A DNA stretch of 42,342 nucleotides from Candidatus Woesearchaeota archaeon. GTDB lineage: Archaea; Nanobdellota; Nanobdellia; Woesearchaeales; UBA10200. A program made the position numbers and the translations under genes. The notes beneath the pieces were generated by a model. That model made no database searches, was not told the DNA's origin, and was given only the letters and a program-made list of their open reading frames with translations. The DNA lies in the NCBI GenBank assembly GCA_016180275.1, contig JACPBN010000007.1:1-42342 (forward strand), in the 5' to 3' direction. Below, one piece after another: positions 22,380 through 31,229 of the stretch. The stretch's first letter is position 1. Each line of letters opens with the position of its first letter.

Positions 22380-24179
22380 ATGCCTAAAAAAACAATGATA
22401 TTTACTATTTTGGTGATTGTTTTAATTTTATTTGTAAGCTGCAAAAGCCCTAGTGATATGCCTTCTAATAATAATGCTAATAATATATATGATGATAATA
22501 ACATAGTAGAGAATATTCCATCAGATGCAATTAAAGAAACTTTTGTTGAGCAAAATCTTCCAGAGCATTGCAAAGATGGATTATATGATAAAGGCGAAGA
22601 AGGGCTTGACTGCGGCTGGAGCTGCCCGAATAAATGCAATTTTGCAGAGAAATGCGGAGAGTTAACCGAAGATGAGACTTGGGAAGGGAATATCCATGTA
22701 AATTGTTATGTCAGTGTCCCTGAAGGCATTACATTAACCGTCCAGCCAGGCACCATAGTGAAATTTCATCATGACAGGGACTACAAGACATTTGGCAGGG
22801 CAGGATTATCTGTAAACAAGGGAAACCTTAGAGCAATAGGCAATAAAGACAAGATGATATGGTTTACCTCAGATGCAAAAGACCCTATCAACGGAGACTG
22901 GATGCATATTAATATCGACCACAGCAAGAATTCGAGACTGGACCATGTCATTGTGGAATTTGCAGAGCTTGGAATATCACAGTTCGATTCCTCAGTGCCA
23001 ATCACTAATTCCATCATCCGCTGGATCAACAGCGAGGGCCTTTACGGAGAGCGTTCAACTCCGATCATCCAGAATAATACACTTTACAGCAATGGTTACC
23101 ACGAAATTGCGCTAGAGCAATACAATAAAGATGCGATCATTTCTGACAATTACTTTAAAAATGGGCATCATGGAGTTCATTTTGAGAAGAGCACGGGGAC
23201 AGTCAAGAATAATTTTTTTGAGAATTACAGTGTCTTAAAGACCAATGACCCCGAGTTTACAGTAAGTGCAGGCATGGAATCGCAAGTGACTGTAGAGGAT
23301 AATGAGTTCCAGAATACAGGAGAAACTCTTTTTGCCATCGATGATAATGTAAAGAGTAACCTAAAAAATAATCAGGTGGTTAATGGCAGAAAACCGCCTA
23401 TTTTTGACTATCAGGACATAAGAAACTTTGAGATACCTTATATACCAGGCGATGAAGAAGATAAATTCCCATATGTATATGCAGATCAAGATGAAACAAG
23501 AAGAGTAGTTAAAAAGATAGGAAAGGGCCTTTACTTTGGATGGTCATTGGTTTATGCAAACGGCTATCTTTATCGCTTTAGTTTAGATAGCAAGATCGGT
23601 GGAGACCTTGACTTTATCAAAATTAATCCGGAAACAGGAGCTACTGAACTATTTGGGAATAATGGCATCATAAGCCCAAGGGGATTGGCATATGACGGAG
23701 AATATTTTTATATCAATGATGGCAGCCTAAAAAAAATCTTTAAATTCAAATTAAAAGATGGTGCAAAACAAGGAGATTTTATCGAGGTAGTTGATAAGTT
23801 TGATATCCCTGAAGCAGATAAAGGCGGCACAGCCGGCTTGGCTTCAGACGGCGAGTTTCTCTATCTAGTCCATCGTTATGGAGAGAAGATCTGGAAATTA
23901 GACAAGAAAGGAAATGCAGTTGGAGAAATCCAATTTCAGGCGCCAGGCGGCTCAATCACTTATGCAGACGGATATTTCTGGGTGTATGCAGGCTGCAAAA
24001 AAGGCATCTGCAAATTTACAAAAGATGGAAAATTAGCCGGGGAGATATATCCTGCAGCCAAAGACCCATGGGCATTGGCATGGGACGGGAAATACCTCTG
24101 GGCATTATACAGGACAAGCGAAACTTGGAATGATGCAAAGATATACCAGATGGAGATCCTGGATGATTCGTTGGATTGA
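22380..24179 (+). CDS. Secreted/lipoprotein-like beta-helix and beta-propeller surface protein
   Basis: 599 residues. The N-terminus is a signal sequence (helix about 6-20) ending in FVSC, a possible lipobox, followed by a low-complexity Asn-rich linker. A small Cys cluster, CKDGLYDKGEEGLDCGWSCP, comes next. Residues ~115-350 look like a right-handed parallel beta-helix (repeating short strands with N-rich turns, such as SIIRWINSEGLYGE and NNFFENYS). The C-terminal ~230 residues carry repeated LAYDGEYFYINDGS, LASDGEFLYLVHRYG and LAWDGKYLWALYRT units, a beta-propeller. Likely cell-surface, binding or processing a polymer; no catalytic residues can be named. Confidence 0.75.
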   Translation: MPKKTMIFTILVIVLILFVSCKSPSDMPSNNNANNIYDDNNIVENIPSDAIKETFVEQNLPEHCKDGLYDKGEEGLDCGWSCPNKCNFAEKCGELTEDETWEGNIHVNCYVSVPEGITLTVQPGTIVKFHHDRDYKTFGRAGLSVNKGNLRAIGNKDKMIWFTSDAKDPINGDWMHINIDHSKNSRLDHVIVEFAELGISQFDSSVPITNSIIRWINSEGLYGERSTPIIQNNTLYSNGYHEIALEQYNKDAIISDNYFKNGHHGVHFEKSTGTVKNNFFENYSVLKTNDPEFTVSAGMESQVTVEDNEFQNTGETLFAIDDNVKSNLKNNQVVNGRKPPIFDYQDIRNFEIPYIPGDEEDKFPYVYADQDETRRVVKKIGKGLYFGWSLVYANGYLYRFSLDSKIGGDLDFIKINPETGATELFGNNGIISPRGLAYDGEYFYINDGSLKKIFKFKLKDGAKQGDFIEVVDKFDIPEADKGGTAGLASDGEFLYLVHRYGEKIWKLDKKGNAVGEIQFQAPGGSITYADGYFWVYAGCKKGICKFTKDGKLAGEIYPAAKDPWALAWDGKYLWALYRTSETWNDAKIYQMEILDDSLD

Positions 24180-24391
24180 TTACTGATTGTGCCTTAAAAT
24201 TTCCGGATTTTAGGCTGAAATATTTCCGAAAATAAAAACATTTATATACTAGCTTAATTTCTGAAATTACAGATTATTTGAAATTTCAGAAAGTTATGGT
24301 CATAGCCAAGGGCCGCAATGGAAAGTTCTAAACCCCCAAAAGCTGCTCTTGGCAACTTTATCCTTTTCATGGTTTTCAGAGAAAATGGAAA
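24180..24391. promoter_or_regulatory. Promoter, operator-like inverted repeat and structured leader of the regulator gene
   Basis: TTTATATAC at about 24241-24249 is a good TATA box. Just downstream, TTTCTGAAATT (24258-24268) and AATTTCAGAAA (24282-24292) form a perfect 11-bp inverted repeat with a 13-nt spacer, at a position where a bound protein would block transcription. Then GCCAAGGGC (24305-24313) pairs with GCTCTTGGC (24345-24353), and AAAGTT with AACTTT outside it, making a leader hairpin of about 70 nt. An autoregulatory operator plus an RNA leader is a reasonable reading. Confidence 0.5.
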
Positions 24392-24820
24392 ATGAAGGAG
24401 AATAATGCAGTAATCAGTGAAGTTATTTCTAATCTAGGCAATGTTACCGAGAAATTTGGGATGAATTCTGCGACAGGGATGATATTTGGAATGCTGTATT
24501 TTTTCGGAAGCAAGACGCAGGAGCAGCTAAAGGATGAACTGAAGCTTGGCCTTAGTACAGTGAGCCAGAGCTTGACTATTTTAGAAGCGTTTGGTTTTGT
24601 TAAGGTTGAGAAAGACGGGAGAAAGAAATCTTATTCTGCAAACCTGGAGAAAAGCAATGCTGTTTTAGAGAATATCATGCGGTTCAATATACAGCCATTA
24701 GCTGCATTAATTGAAAGCAGAGAGAAATATGTGAAAGATAAAGAAACTAAATTAAAACTGAAACTGCTCAGAGAGCATTGCAACAGTTGTTGTGATAAGA
24801 TTGAGAGGATGATGGGATAA
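24392..24820 (+). CDS. GbsR/MarR-like winged-helix regulator
   Basis: 142 residues: an N-terminal helix, then the winged helix (about 30-85: SATGMIFGMLYFFGSKTQEQLKDEL, LGLSTVSQSLTILEAFGFVKVEKDGRKKSYSA), and a C-terminal helical part with HCNSCCDKIERMMG. The SATGMIFGMLYF and GLSTVSQSL pattern is that of GbsR-type regulators within the MarR superfamily. The three Cys near the end could sense metal or redox state. It lies 75 nt before the ABC exporter genes, and an inverted repeat stands at its own promoter, so it probably controls this cassette. Confidence 0.8.
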   Translation: MKENNAVISEVISNLGNVTEKFGMNSATGMIFGMLYFFGSKTQEQLKDELKLGLSTVSQSLTILEAFGFVKVEKDGRKKSYSANLEKSNAVLENIMRFNIQPLAALIESREKYVKDKETKLKLKLLREHCNSCCDKIERMMG

Positions 24821-24895
24821 AGAGCAAGATTAAATGACCATAAGAAACAAATGAAGATAAAGAATAAAAGTAAAAAATAAAATGATTTAACGCAA

Positions 24896-25585
24896 ATGAA
24901 CAGGACAATAATCAAGCTGGAAAATGTGTGGAAGATATATAAGATGGGTGAAGTAAAGGTAAATGCATTGCGGGGAGTAGATTTATCCATCAAAGAAGGT
25001 GAGTTTGTCTCAATAATGGGGCCTTCTGGGTCTGGCAAAAGCACTTGTGTCAACATGGTAGGATGCTTAGATGTGCCAAGCAAAGGAAGAATCTCTTTGG
25101 ACGGACATAATATTGCTCATTTATCTGAATCAGAGCTTGCGCAGATCAGAGGGAGAAAGATCGGATTTATCTTCCAGCAGTTTAATCTTATCCCAACTCT
25201 GACAGCAATAGAAAATGTGATGCTGCCTATGGTATTTCAAGGCTATTCTCAGGAAGACAGGATAAAAAGAGGAAAGGAATTGCTTGCATTAGTTGAGCTG
25301 CAGGACAGGATGCATCACAGGCCAACAGAGCTTTCAGGCGGGCAGCAGCAGAGAGTGGCGATTGCGAGAAGCCTGGCAAATAACCCTGAAGTTATCCTTG
25401 CAGATGAGCCAACTGGAAATTTAGATACAAGCACAGGAAAGAATGTGATGGATTTCCTGATGAAACTGAACAGGAAAGAAGGCAAGACAATCATCATGGT
25501 TACGCATGACAGCTATGTTGCAAACGCTGCCAACAGGGTCGAATACCTTAAAGATGGAAAGATAATCAAGACTAAACATAACTAA
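24896..25585 (+). CDS. ABC transporter ATP-binding protein (MacB/LolD type)
   Basis: 229 residues, a complete nucleotide-binding subunit. Walker A is GPSGSGKST (42-50), the Q-loop is [10 protein letters not shown], the signature is LSGGQ (146-150) followed by [11 protein letters not shown], Walker B is VILADE (166-171), the D-loop is GNLDTST and the switch His is H204. Sequence and length fit the MacB/LolD family, which powers FtsX-like permeases that do not transport through the membrane but move substrates outside it. Its partners are the two permeases at 27313-29744. Confidence 0.93.
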   Translation: MNRTIIKLENVWKIYKMGEVKVNALRGVDLSIKEGEFVSIMGPSGSGKSTCVNMVGCLDVPSKGRISLDGHNIAHLSESELAQIRGRKIGFIFQQFNLIPTLTAIENVMLPMVFQGYSQEDRIKRGKELLALVELQDRMHHRPTELSGGQQQRVAIARSLANNPEVILADEPTGNLDTSTGKNVMDFLMKLNRKEGKTIIMVTHDSYVANAANRVEYLKDGKIIKTKHN

Positions 25586-25654
25586 GATGGAAGAGAAGAC
25601 TAAAGATAATTGAAGAGATGATTGAATAATATAAAACAGAAAGGGTGAAGAAAA

Positions 25655-27055
25655 ATGGAAGCAAACAATCTGAAAGCGAAGACAAGAGTAAATTTAGCAG
25701 GAGAAGTTAAATTATTGAGGATGTTTGCTTTGTTATCGTTGATAGTTATAGCAGTTATAGCGGTAGCTTTCTTTGTGTTCCCTACAGTAACTGCAGTGAA
25801 TGAATTAGGAACTCCAACTATAAATACGACTCTGAAAAGCCAGAGCCCTGATCCTTTAGAGCCAGATAAGACAGCTGAGCTCAAATTTACAATCCGTAAT
25901 AGGGGAAAAGTCGCTGCTAAAGATGTTGTTGTGCAGTTAGTGCCTGAGTTTCCTTTAAGTGTTTTCGGCAAAGAAACTGAAAGTATAGGAGACCTTAGTG
26001 GCGGTGAGGATATAGGTGAAGCAACTGAAGTCGTATTTAAGGTAAAAGCTGAGAAAGATGCTACAGAAGGAGAGCATAAAGTAAAGTTAAAGATAAAATA
26101 CAATGGAGTCTGGACAGGAACACAGGATTTTACAGTAAGAGTGAGGACATTTGATTCAATATTAAATATTGAAGAATATAGTTTTGAGCCAGAAGAGATA
26201 AAGGCAGGAGAGCCATTCAAGCTAAAACTGAGATTAAAGAATTATGCTGACAATTACTTAAGAGATGTAAGCGTAAAGCTAGAGATTGATGGGACAAGCT
26301 TTGCACCTGATAAATCAACAAATGTAAAAGTAATAAAAGAGCTTGCTGCATACAAGACAGAAGAAGTTGATTTCGACCTGATAAGCGACAATACACTCAC
26401 AGCAAAGCTCCATAAGGTGATTGCTAGGATAACATATGTGAATAATCTTGGAACAAGCTTTGCAAGAAACAGCACATTAGGCATTGCAGTAAAGAGTGAG
26501 CCAGAGTATACTGTTAATATTGACCAGACAGAAGTGTTCTCCAAGAAAGATAAAGGCAAAGTTGTTGTCTCTTTCTATAACAAAGGCACAAGCGACATCA
26601 ATTTTGTCTCGCTTGAATTAGCAGAGAGCAGTGATTTTGAAATATTGTCTCCAAAGAATGTTTACTTGGGCAATATTGAGAGCGATGATTTTGAGAGCGC
26701 AGATTATAACATCTATGTCAAGGAAGTGAAGAAAGAGATTGAATTGAAAATGACAGCTAAATTCAAGGACAATTATAACAAGGAATATGTCAGGCAGATA
26801 TCATTGCCGTTAAAGCTCTACTCTGAGAAAGATGCCATCAAATATACTCTCAAAAAGGCAGAAAGCAAGGCAATGCAGATAATATTCGGGATGATCGGAG
26901 TTTTGTTTGCAGCATTCTGGGTGTTTATGCTAGTTGACTGCTACAACAGCAGATTGACAAGAAACAAAAAGATCGCTTGGCTTGTGATAATTGGGCTTTC
27001 GTTCGTGTTCGGCGCAGCTGCATATTATTTTATCGGGAGAAGCAAGAGCATTTAA
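25655..27055 (+). CDS. Membrane-anchored CARDB/NEW3-like protein of the ABC cassette
   Basis: 466 residues. A basic N-terminus is followed by a helix (about 25-48), then Ig-like beta domains outside the cell with recurring PDKTAELKFTIRNRGKVAAKDV, AGEPFKLKLRLKNYADNYLRDV and NKGTSDINFVSLEL units, the CARDB/NEW3 pattern. The C-terminus has two helices (ifgmigvlfaafwvfml and the segment with AWLVIIGLSFVFGAAAYYFIGR) that match the PLDc_N type hairpin. Lying between the ATPase and the permeases, it likely takes the place of a periplasmic adaptor or substrate-binding partner. Confidence 0.75.
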   Translation: MEANNLKAKTRVNLAGEVKLLRMFALLSLIVIAVIAVAFFVFPTVTAVNELGTPTINTTLKSQSPDPLEPDKTAELKFTIRNRGKVAAKDVVVQLVPEFPLSVFGKETESIGDLSGGEDIGEATEVVFKVKAEKDATEGEHKVKLKIKYNGVWTGTQDFTVRVRTFDSILNIEEYSFEPEEIKAGEPFKLKLRLKNYADNYLRDVSVKLEIDGTSFAPDKSTNVKVIKELAAYKTEEVDFDLISDNTLTAKLHKVIARITYVNNLGTSFARNSTLGIAVKSEPEYTVNIDQTEVFSKKDKGKVVVSFYNKGTSDINFVSLELAESSDFEILSPKNVYLGNIESDDFESADYNIYVKEVKKEIELKMTAKFKDNYNKEYVRQISLPLKLYSEKDAIKYTLKKAESKAMQIIFGMIGVLFAAFWVFMLVDCYNSRLTRNKKIAWLVIIGLSFVFGAAAYYFIGRSKSI

Positions 27056-27077
27056 TCAGATATTTTTATTATAATCA

Positions 27078-27281
27078 GTTAAGGCAGTGGCTACGCCTGC
27101 GAGCACTCGCTTAGATTATTGAAGAGTTGCTCCTCCTCTACGCATAGTTAAGATGCAACCTCGCTAGAATAGTTAGTTGTTATGAATATTGCTACCTTAC
27201 CAGTTCAAGTTCGCCCGTCGCAACTTAAGATGTTTTTATTGATTTGTGCTCGCCAAAATTGGCTGTAGCCACTGCCTTAAC
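27078..27281. ncRNA. Structured intergenic RNA element, copy 3, inside the ABC cassette
   Basis: Closed by 17 perfect pairs: GTTAAGGCAGTGGCTAC (27078-27094) with GTAGCCACTGCCTTAAC (27265-27281). Where copies 1 and 2 have a G-C pair in GTGGCGAC/GTCGCCAC, this copy has T-A, a compensatory change. GCC/GGC and GCGAGCAC/GTGCTCGC (27246-27253) form the second helix, with CAAAATT bulged on the 3' side. The two conserved inner blocks are at 27124-27141 and 27213-27227. It sits between the CARDB-like gene and the first permease, in an operon whose other genes are close together. Confidence 0.72.
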
Positions 27282-27312
27282 TCTGCAGAAATTATTTTAG
27301 TATGAGGTACTT

Positions 27313-28533
27313 ATGCTGAACGAATATTTCAATCTTGCATTAAAGAATCTGCTGAAAAGAAAGCTGAGAAGCTGGCTGACTATGATAGGCATCTTCATAG
27401 GCATTGCTGCAGTTGTATCTTTAATCGGATTAGGACAAGGGTTAAGAAATGCTGTTATCGGGCAGTTCAGTTTTCTTGGGACAGACTTTATTACAGTGCA
27501 GGCAGGTGGAGTGCAGTTTGGGCCTCCAGGCAGTGGAGTCGTTAAGCCGCTTACAAAAGATGATGTCGAAGATCTGAATGATGTAAATGGAGTGAAGTTT
27601 GCAATTGGCAGACTTATCAAGACAGGCAAGACTGAGTTTGATGATAAGGTAAGCTTCAATTTTGTAGGAAGCATGCCAGATGGTGAGCAAAGAAAAGAAG
27701 TTGAGAAGATTCTCGGCATTAAGGCAGAGAAAGGAAGATTGTTGAAAGATGGAGACAGGCTTAAGGTTGTAGTTGGAAACCATCTGCTGAACAAAGACCA
27801 TTTGGGAGAGAAGCTGAAGATAGGGAGCAAGATTCTTGTGCAGGGTAAGCAGTTTGAGGTAGTAGGGATATTAGAGAGCAGAGGCAGTTTTATCATCGAT
27901 ACTGTTGTTTTTATGAACATTGATACTATGAGAGAAGTATTTGACAAGAAGGATGATGTGAGCGCAATCCTTGTAAAGACAAGAGACGGAGCTAACATGA
28001 ATATTGTCAAAGAGAATATTGAGAAAGTCCTTAGAAGGACAAGAAAAGTAGATGAGGGAGAGGAAGATTTTAGGGCTGAGCTTGCTGCCAATAATCTCGC
28101 TGCATTAGATTCTACATTATTTGCAGTGCAGCTTTTTGTCTATATAATTGCAGGAATATCTTTAGTAGTGGGAGGCATAGGGATAATGAACACGATGTAC
28201 ACTGCAGTTATCGAGAGGACTAAAGAGATAGGAATAATGAAGAGCATAGGCGCAAAAAACGAGGATGTGTTTATTCTGTTCTTTTTTGAATCAGGATTAT
28301 TAGGGATGGTGGGAGGGATAATAGGCATAGGCATTGGAGTTGGATTAGCAAAAGGCCTTGCATACATCGGAAGCTTGCAGCTGGGGAGCAATCTGATACA
28401 AGCAAATATTTCATTTGGTTTAATTGTTGGCGCATTGCTGTTTTCGTATTTAATTGGAAGCCTTGCAGGAATATTGCCTGCAGTTCAGGCGAGCAAGCTA
28501 AGCCCTGTTGAGGCGCTGAGGTATGCGAAATGA
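27313..28533 (+). CDS. MacB-type ABC transporter permease, FtsX family
   Basis: 406 residues. An N-terminal helix follows LLKRKLRSWLTMIGIFIGIAAVVSLIGLGQGL, then a large outside MacB-like domain (about 50-270), then three helices with GGIGIMNTMYTAVIERTKEIGIMKSIGAKNEDV and GSLAGILPAVQASKLSPVEALRYAK at the end: the standard MacB permease layout. It pairs with the ATPase at 24896-25585. Its stop overlaps the start of the second permease by ATGA, so the two are made together, probably as a heterodimer. Confidence 0.92.
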   Translation: MLNEYFNLALKNLLKRKLRSWLTMIGIFIGIAAVVSLIGLGQGLRNAVIGQFSFLGTDFITVQAGGVQFGPPGSGVVKPLTKDDVEDLNDVNGVKFAIGRLIKTGKTEFDDKVSFNFVGSMPDGEQRKEVEKILGIKAEKGRLLKDGDRLKVVVGNHLLNKDHLGEKLKIGSKILVQGKQFEVVGILESRGSFIIDTVVFMNIDTMREVFDKKDDVSAILVKTRDGANMNIVKENIEKVLRRTRKVDEGEEDFRAELAANNLAALDSTLFAVQLFVYIIAGISLVVGGIGIMNTMYTAVIERTKEIGIMKSIGAKNEDVFILFFFESGLLGMVGGIIGIGIGVGLAKGLAYIGSLQLGSNLIQANISFGLIVGALLFSYLIGSLAGILPAVQASKLSPVEALRYAK

Positions 28534-29744
28534 AAGCAGATTATTTCAAATATGCAATTGATAATCTATTGCACAGAAAGATGCGAAGCTGGCTTACTGT
28601 GCTCTCTATACTTATTGGAATAACAGCAATATTTGCGCTAGTGAGCTTTGGGCAAGGGCTTAGCAGCTATGTTGATAATATCAGCAATGAAGCTGGCAGA
28701 GATAAGCTTTTGTTCCAGAGCAGCAGAATGCAGGCTCCAGGAGCAGATGATACATTCTTCCTCAAGAAAGAGGAGATTGACTTTTTGAGAAAAGTAAACG
28801 GAATAAAAGAGGTTGCTGCTACTTATATCAAGGTTGCAGAAACAGAGTTTGACAAGCAGAAAAAATATGTGTTTATATTTGGCATCAGGCAGAATGAGGA
28901 ATATAAGCTTGTTGAAGAAGCATTCACATTAAAATTAGATAAAGGAAGGAAGCTAAAGCACGGAGATAAGTTTGATATTGTGCTTGGATATAATTATCAG
29001 CTACCGAATAAGATCTTCAAGAAACAGATAGGATTAAGAGACAAAATAAAGATCAATGGCAAGGATTTTGAAGTTGTTGGGTTCTATAAATCTATAGGAA
29101 ATCCGCAGGATGACAGTAACATATATCTCACAGATGAGGCATTTGAAGAGCTTTATCCTTCGCTTGTTGACAAATTTCAGTTTAGCATTGCGAGAAGCGA
29201 GAAAGAAACTGCAACCAAAGAGCTTGCAGAATTTGCTGAAGATAAGCTAAGAAGATTCAAAGGCCTTGACAAAGGAGAAGAGGATTTTTCTATCCAGACA
29301 TTCCAGCAGGCAGTTGAGACTTTTACAAACATACTGAATGTCATCAATGCTGTGCTTGTCTTGATTGCATTAATCTCTCTTTTAGTTGCAGGAGTAAATA
29401 TAATGAACACGATGTATACTGCCGTATTAGAGAGAACTCAAGAGATTGGTGTGATGAAGGCAGTAGGTGCGCAGAATAAAGATATAATGCTGATATTTTT
29501 GCTTGAGTCTGGGATGCTAGGGTTGATAGGCGGAGTTCTTGGTGTTGTTTTTGGTTATCTGATTGCAAGCATCGGCGGACAGATAGCTGTGAGTTATGGG
29601 TATGCTATTTTGCAGCCAGTGTTTAGCTGGATGCTTGTTGTTGGATGTTTAGGATTTGCTTTTTTCATCGGTGCAATCGCTGGATTACTGCCTGCAAGAC
29701 AAGCAAGCAGATTGAGGCCAGTGGATGCGCTTAGGTATGAGTAA
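28530..29744 (+). CDS. Second MacB-type ABC transporter permease, FtsX family
   Basis: 404 residues with the same plan as the preceding gene: LLHRKMRSWLTVLSILIGITAIFALVSFGQGL at the N-terminus, an outside domain (about 45-265), and three C-terminal helices with ACVNIMNTMYTAV-like and AVGAQNKDIMLIF segments, ending RQASRLRPVDALRYE. The two permeases are clearly homologous but diverged. With the ATPase they should form a heterodimeric exporter. In bacteria this family exports peptides and lipoproteins or acts in signalling; the substrate here is unknown. Confidence 0.92.
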   Translation: MKADYFKYAIDNLLHRKMRSWLTVLSILIGITAIFALVSFGQGLSSYVDNISNEAGRDKLLFQSSRMQAPGADDTFFLKKEEIDFLRKVNGIKEVAATYIKVAETEFDKQKKYVFIFGIRQNEEYKLVEEAFTLKLDKGRKLKHGDKFDIVLGYNYQLPNKIFKKQIGLRDKIKINGKDFEVVGFYKSIGNPQDDSNIYLTDEAFEELYPSLVDKFQFSIARSEKETATKELAEFAEDKLRRFKGLDKGEEDFSIQTFQQAVETFTNILNVINAVLVLIALISLLVAGVNIMNTMYTAVLERTQEIGVMKAVGAQNKDIMLIFLLESGMLGLIGGVLGVVFGYLIASIGGQIAVSYGYAILQPVFSWMLVVGCLGFAFFIGAIAGLLPARQASRLRPVDALRYE

Positions 29745-29848
29745 TCTTTATATACTTGAATTTATTATTTGTTGATATTGTATTGTTATAAATTTTTTAT
29801 TAAGATTTCAGTTTAAGATTTTAATAGTATAAAAAAGAGGGCGATAAG

Positions 29849-31171
29849 TTGGTAGAACTAAATGTATTCTTGAATTTCCTGATAGCAATGGCTTTAGGGG
29901 CAATGGTAGGGTTTGAAAGGGAGATTGGGCAGCTAAAAAGCGTTGCCAAGGAATTCGCTGGATTGAGGACATTCATACTTATTTCTCTGCTTGGCGCGAT
30001 CACTGGTTACCTTGCAAATGTGAGCAATTCTAATATATTATTTATTGTTGCTTTAGCAGGAGTCTTTTTTATTACGATTGCAGGATATACAGTAACTAGT
30101 TTTGTGTATAAGAAAGTAGGCGCGACTACTGAGGTAGCAGCATTGCTTGTCTTTCTATTGGGTGCAATGACAACAACCGGATTTAGAGAACTTGCGATAA
30201 TATTTACGATAATCGTTACTGTTGTTCTTGCAACAAGGCCAATTTTAGCTGGATTTGTAAAGAGAGTAGATACAGCTGAGATATATGCTACTTTGGAGCT
30301 TGCAGTAATATCTTTAGTTATTCTGCCTTTTCTTGCAAACAAAAGCTATTCTCCGCTTGATGTGCCTATATTAGCAGATATAATCAAAGTCATGCCGTTC
30401 TTTTCAATTGAAATGGTTGCGCAGCTTGCTGTTTTTAATCCTTATAAAATCTGGCTTATGATTGTGTTTATTTCTGCACTAAGCTTTGCAGGGTACATAT
30501 TGATAAAAATTGTCGGAACAGAAAAAGGCATTGGGCTGACAGGATTTTTAGGAGGCATAGTGTCAAGCACAGCTATTACAACCAGCTTGGCGCAGGAAAG
30601 CAAAAGAACAACTGCTGTTTTCAGGCCATTTGTGCTTGGAGTTGTGATTGCTTCTTCCACAATGTTTTTGAGAGTAATGCTTGAAGTTCTTGTAGTAAAT
30701 AATTCATTAATAAAATTTGTTGCACTGCCGCTTGGCATAATGGCATTAACAGGTTTCATCGCTGCGTTTGTCGTCTGGCAGAAAGAAAAGAGCGAGCCAA
30801 AAAAGCACATAGATTTCAAAAGCCCATTTGCATTATTGCCAGCGATCAAATTTGGGCTGTTTTTTGCATTTGTATTATTTGCTGCAAAATTGGGGCAGAT
30901 ATTGTATGGCAGCAAGGGTATCTATCTTGCTTCATTGCTTTCTGGGTTAGTTGATGTAGATGCTATCACATTAAGCATGTCTAGCTTGGCATTAGCAGGA
31001 GATATATCTTCAAAAGTGGCTGTTACGGCTATCACTATTGCAGTGTCTAGTAATACGATAGTCAAGGGAGGGATTGCTTATTTATTTGGAGCTCGAGAGT
31101 TTGGGCTGATGATAATGAAGATATTTGGGCTGATATTATTGCTTGGGTTGGCTAGTACGCTACTGCTTTAG
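29849..31171 (+). CDS. MgtC/DUF4010 family membrane protein
   Basis: 440 residues with about 12 helices. The N-terminal part is MgtC-like (FLIAMALGAMVGFEREIGQ, and GLRTFILISLLGAITGYL), the C-terminal part is DUF4010 (GFLGGIVSSTAITTSLAQES, LSGLVDVDAITLSMSSLA, and IAVSSNTIVKGGIAYLFG). The fused family is widespread; a link to magnesium or other ion homeostasis is suggested for MgtC but not shown for the fusion. The start appears to be TTG at 29849 with GGGCGAT ahead of it. Confidence 0.88.
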   Translation: MVELNVFLNFLIAMALGAMVGFEREIGQLKSVAKEFAGLRTFILISLLGAITGYLANVSNSNILFIVALAGVFFITIAGYTVTSFVYKKVGATTEVAALLVFLLGAMTTTGFRELAIIFTIIVTVVLATRPILAGFVKRVDTAEIYATLELAVISLVILPFLANKSYSPLDVPILADIIKVMPFFSIEMVAQLAVFNPYKIWLMIVFISALSFAGYILIKIVGTEKGIGLTGFLGGIVSSTAITTSLAQESKRTTAVFRPFVLGVVIASSTMFLRVMLEVLVVNNSLIKFVALPLGIMALTGFIAAFVVWQKEKSEPKKHIDFKSPFALLPAIKFGLFFAFVLFAAKLGQILYGSKGIYLASLLSGLVDVDAITLSMSSLALAGDISSKVAVTAITIAVSSNTIVKGGIAYLFGAREFGLMIMKIFGLILLLGLASTLLL

Positions 31172-31229
31172 ATAGGTAATGAGGATATTGATTATAAGTG
31201 GATAATTATTTGGATGCAGTGAACATAAA

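Noticed and set aside
27297-28091. A 264-aa minus-strand frame rich in Ser, Leu and Pro
   Set aside because: Antisense shadow of the first FtsX permease, whose plus-strand product has all MacB features.
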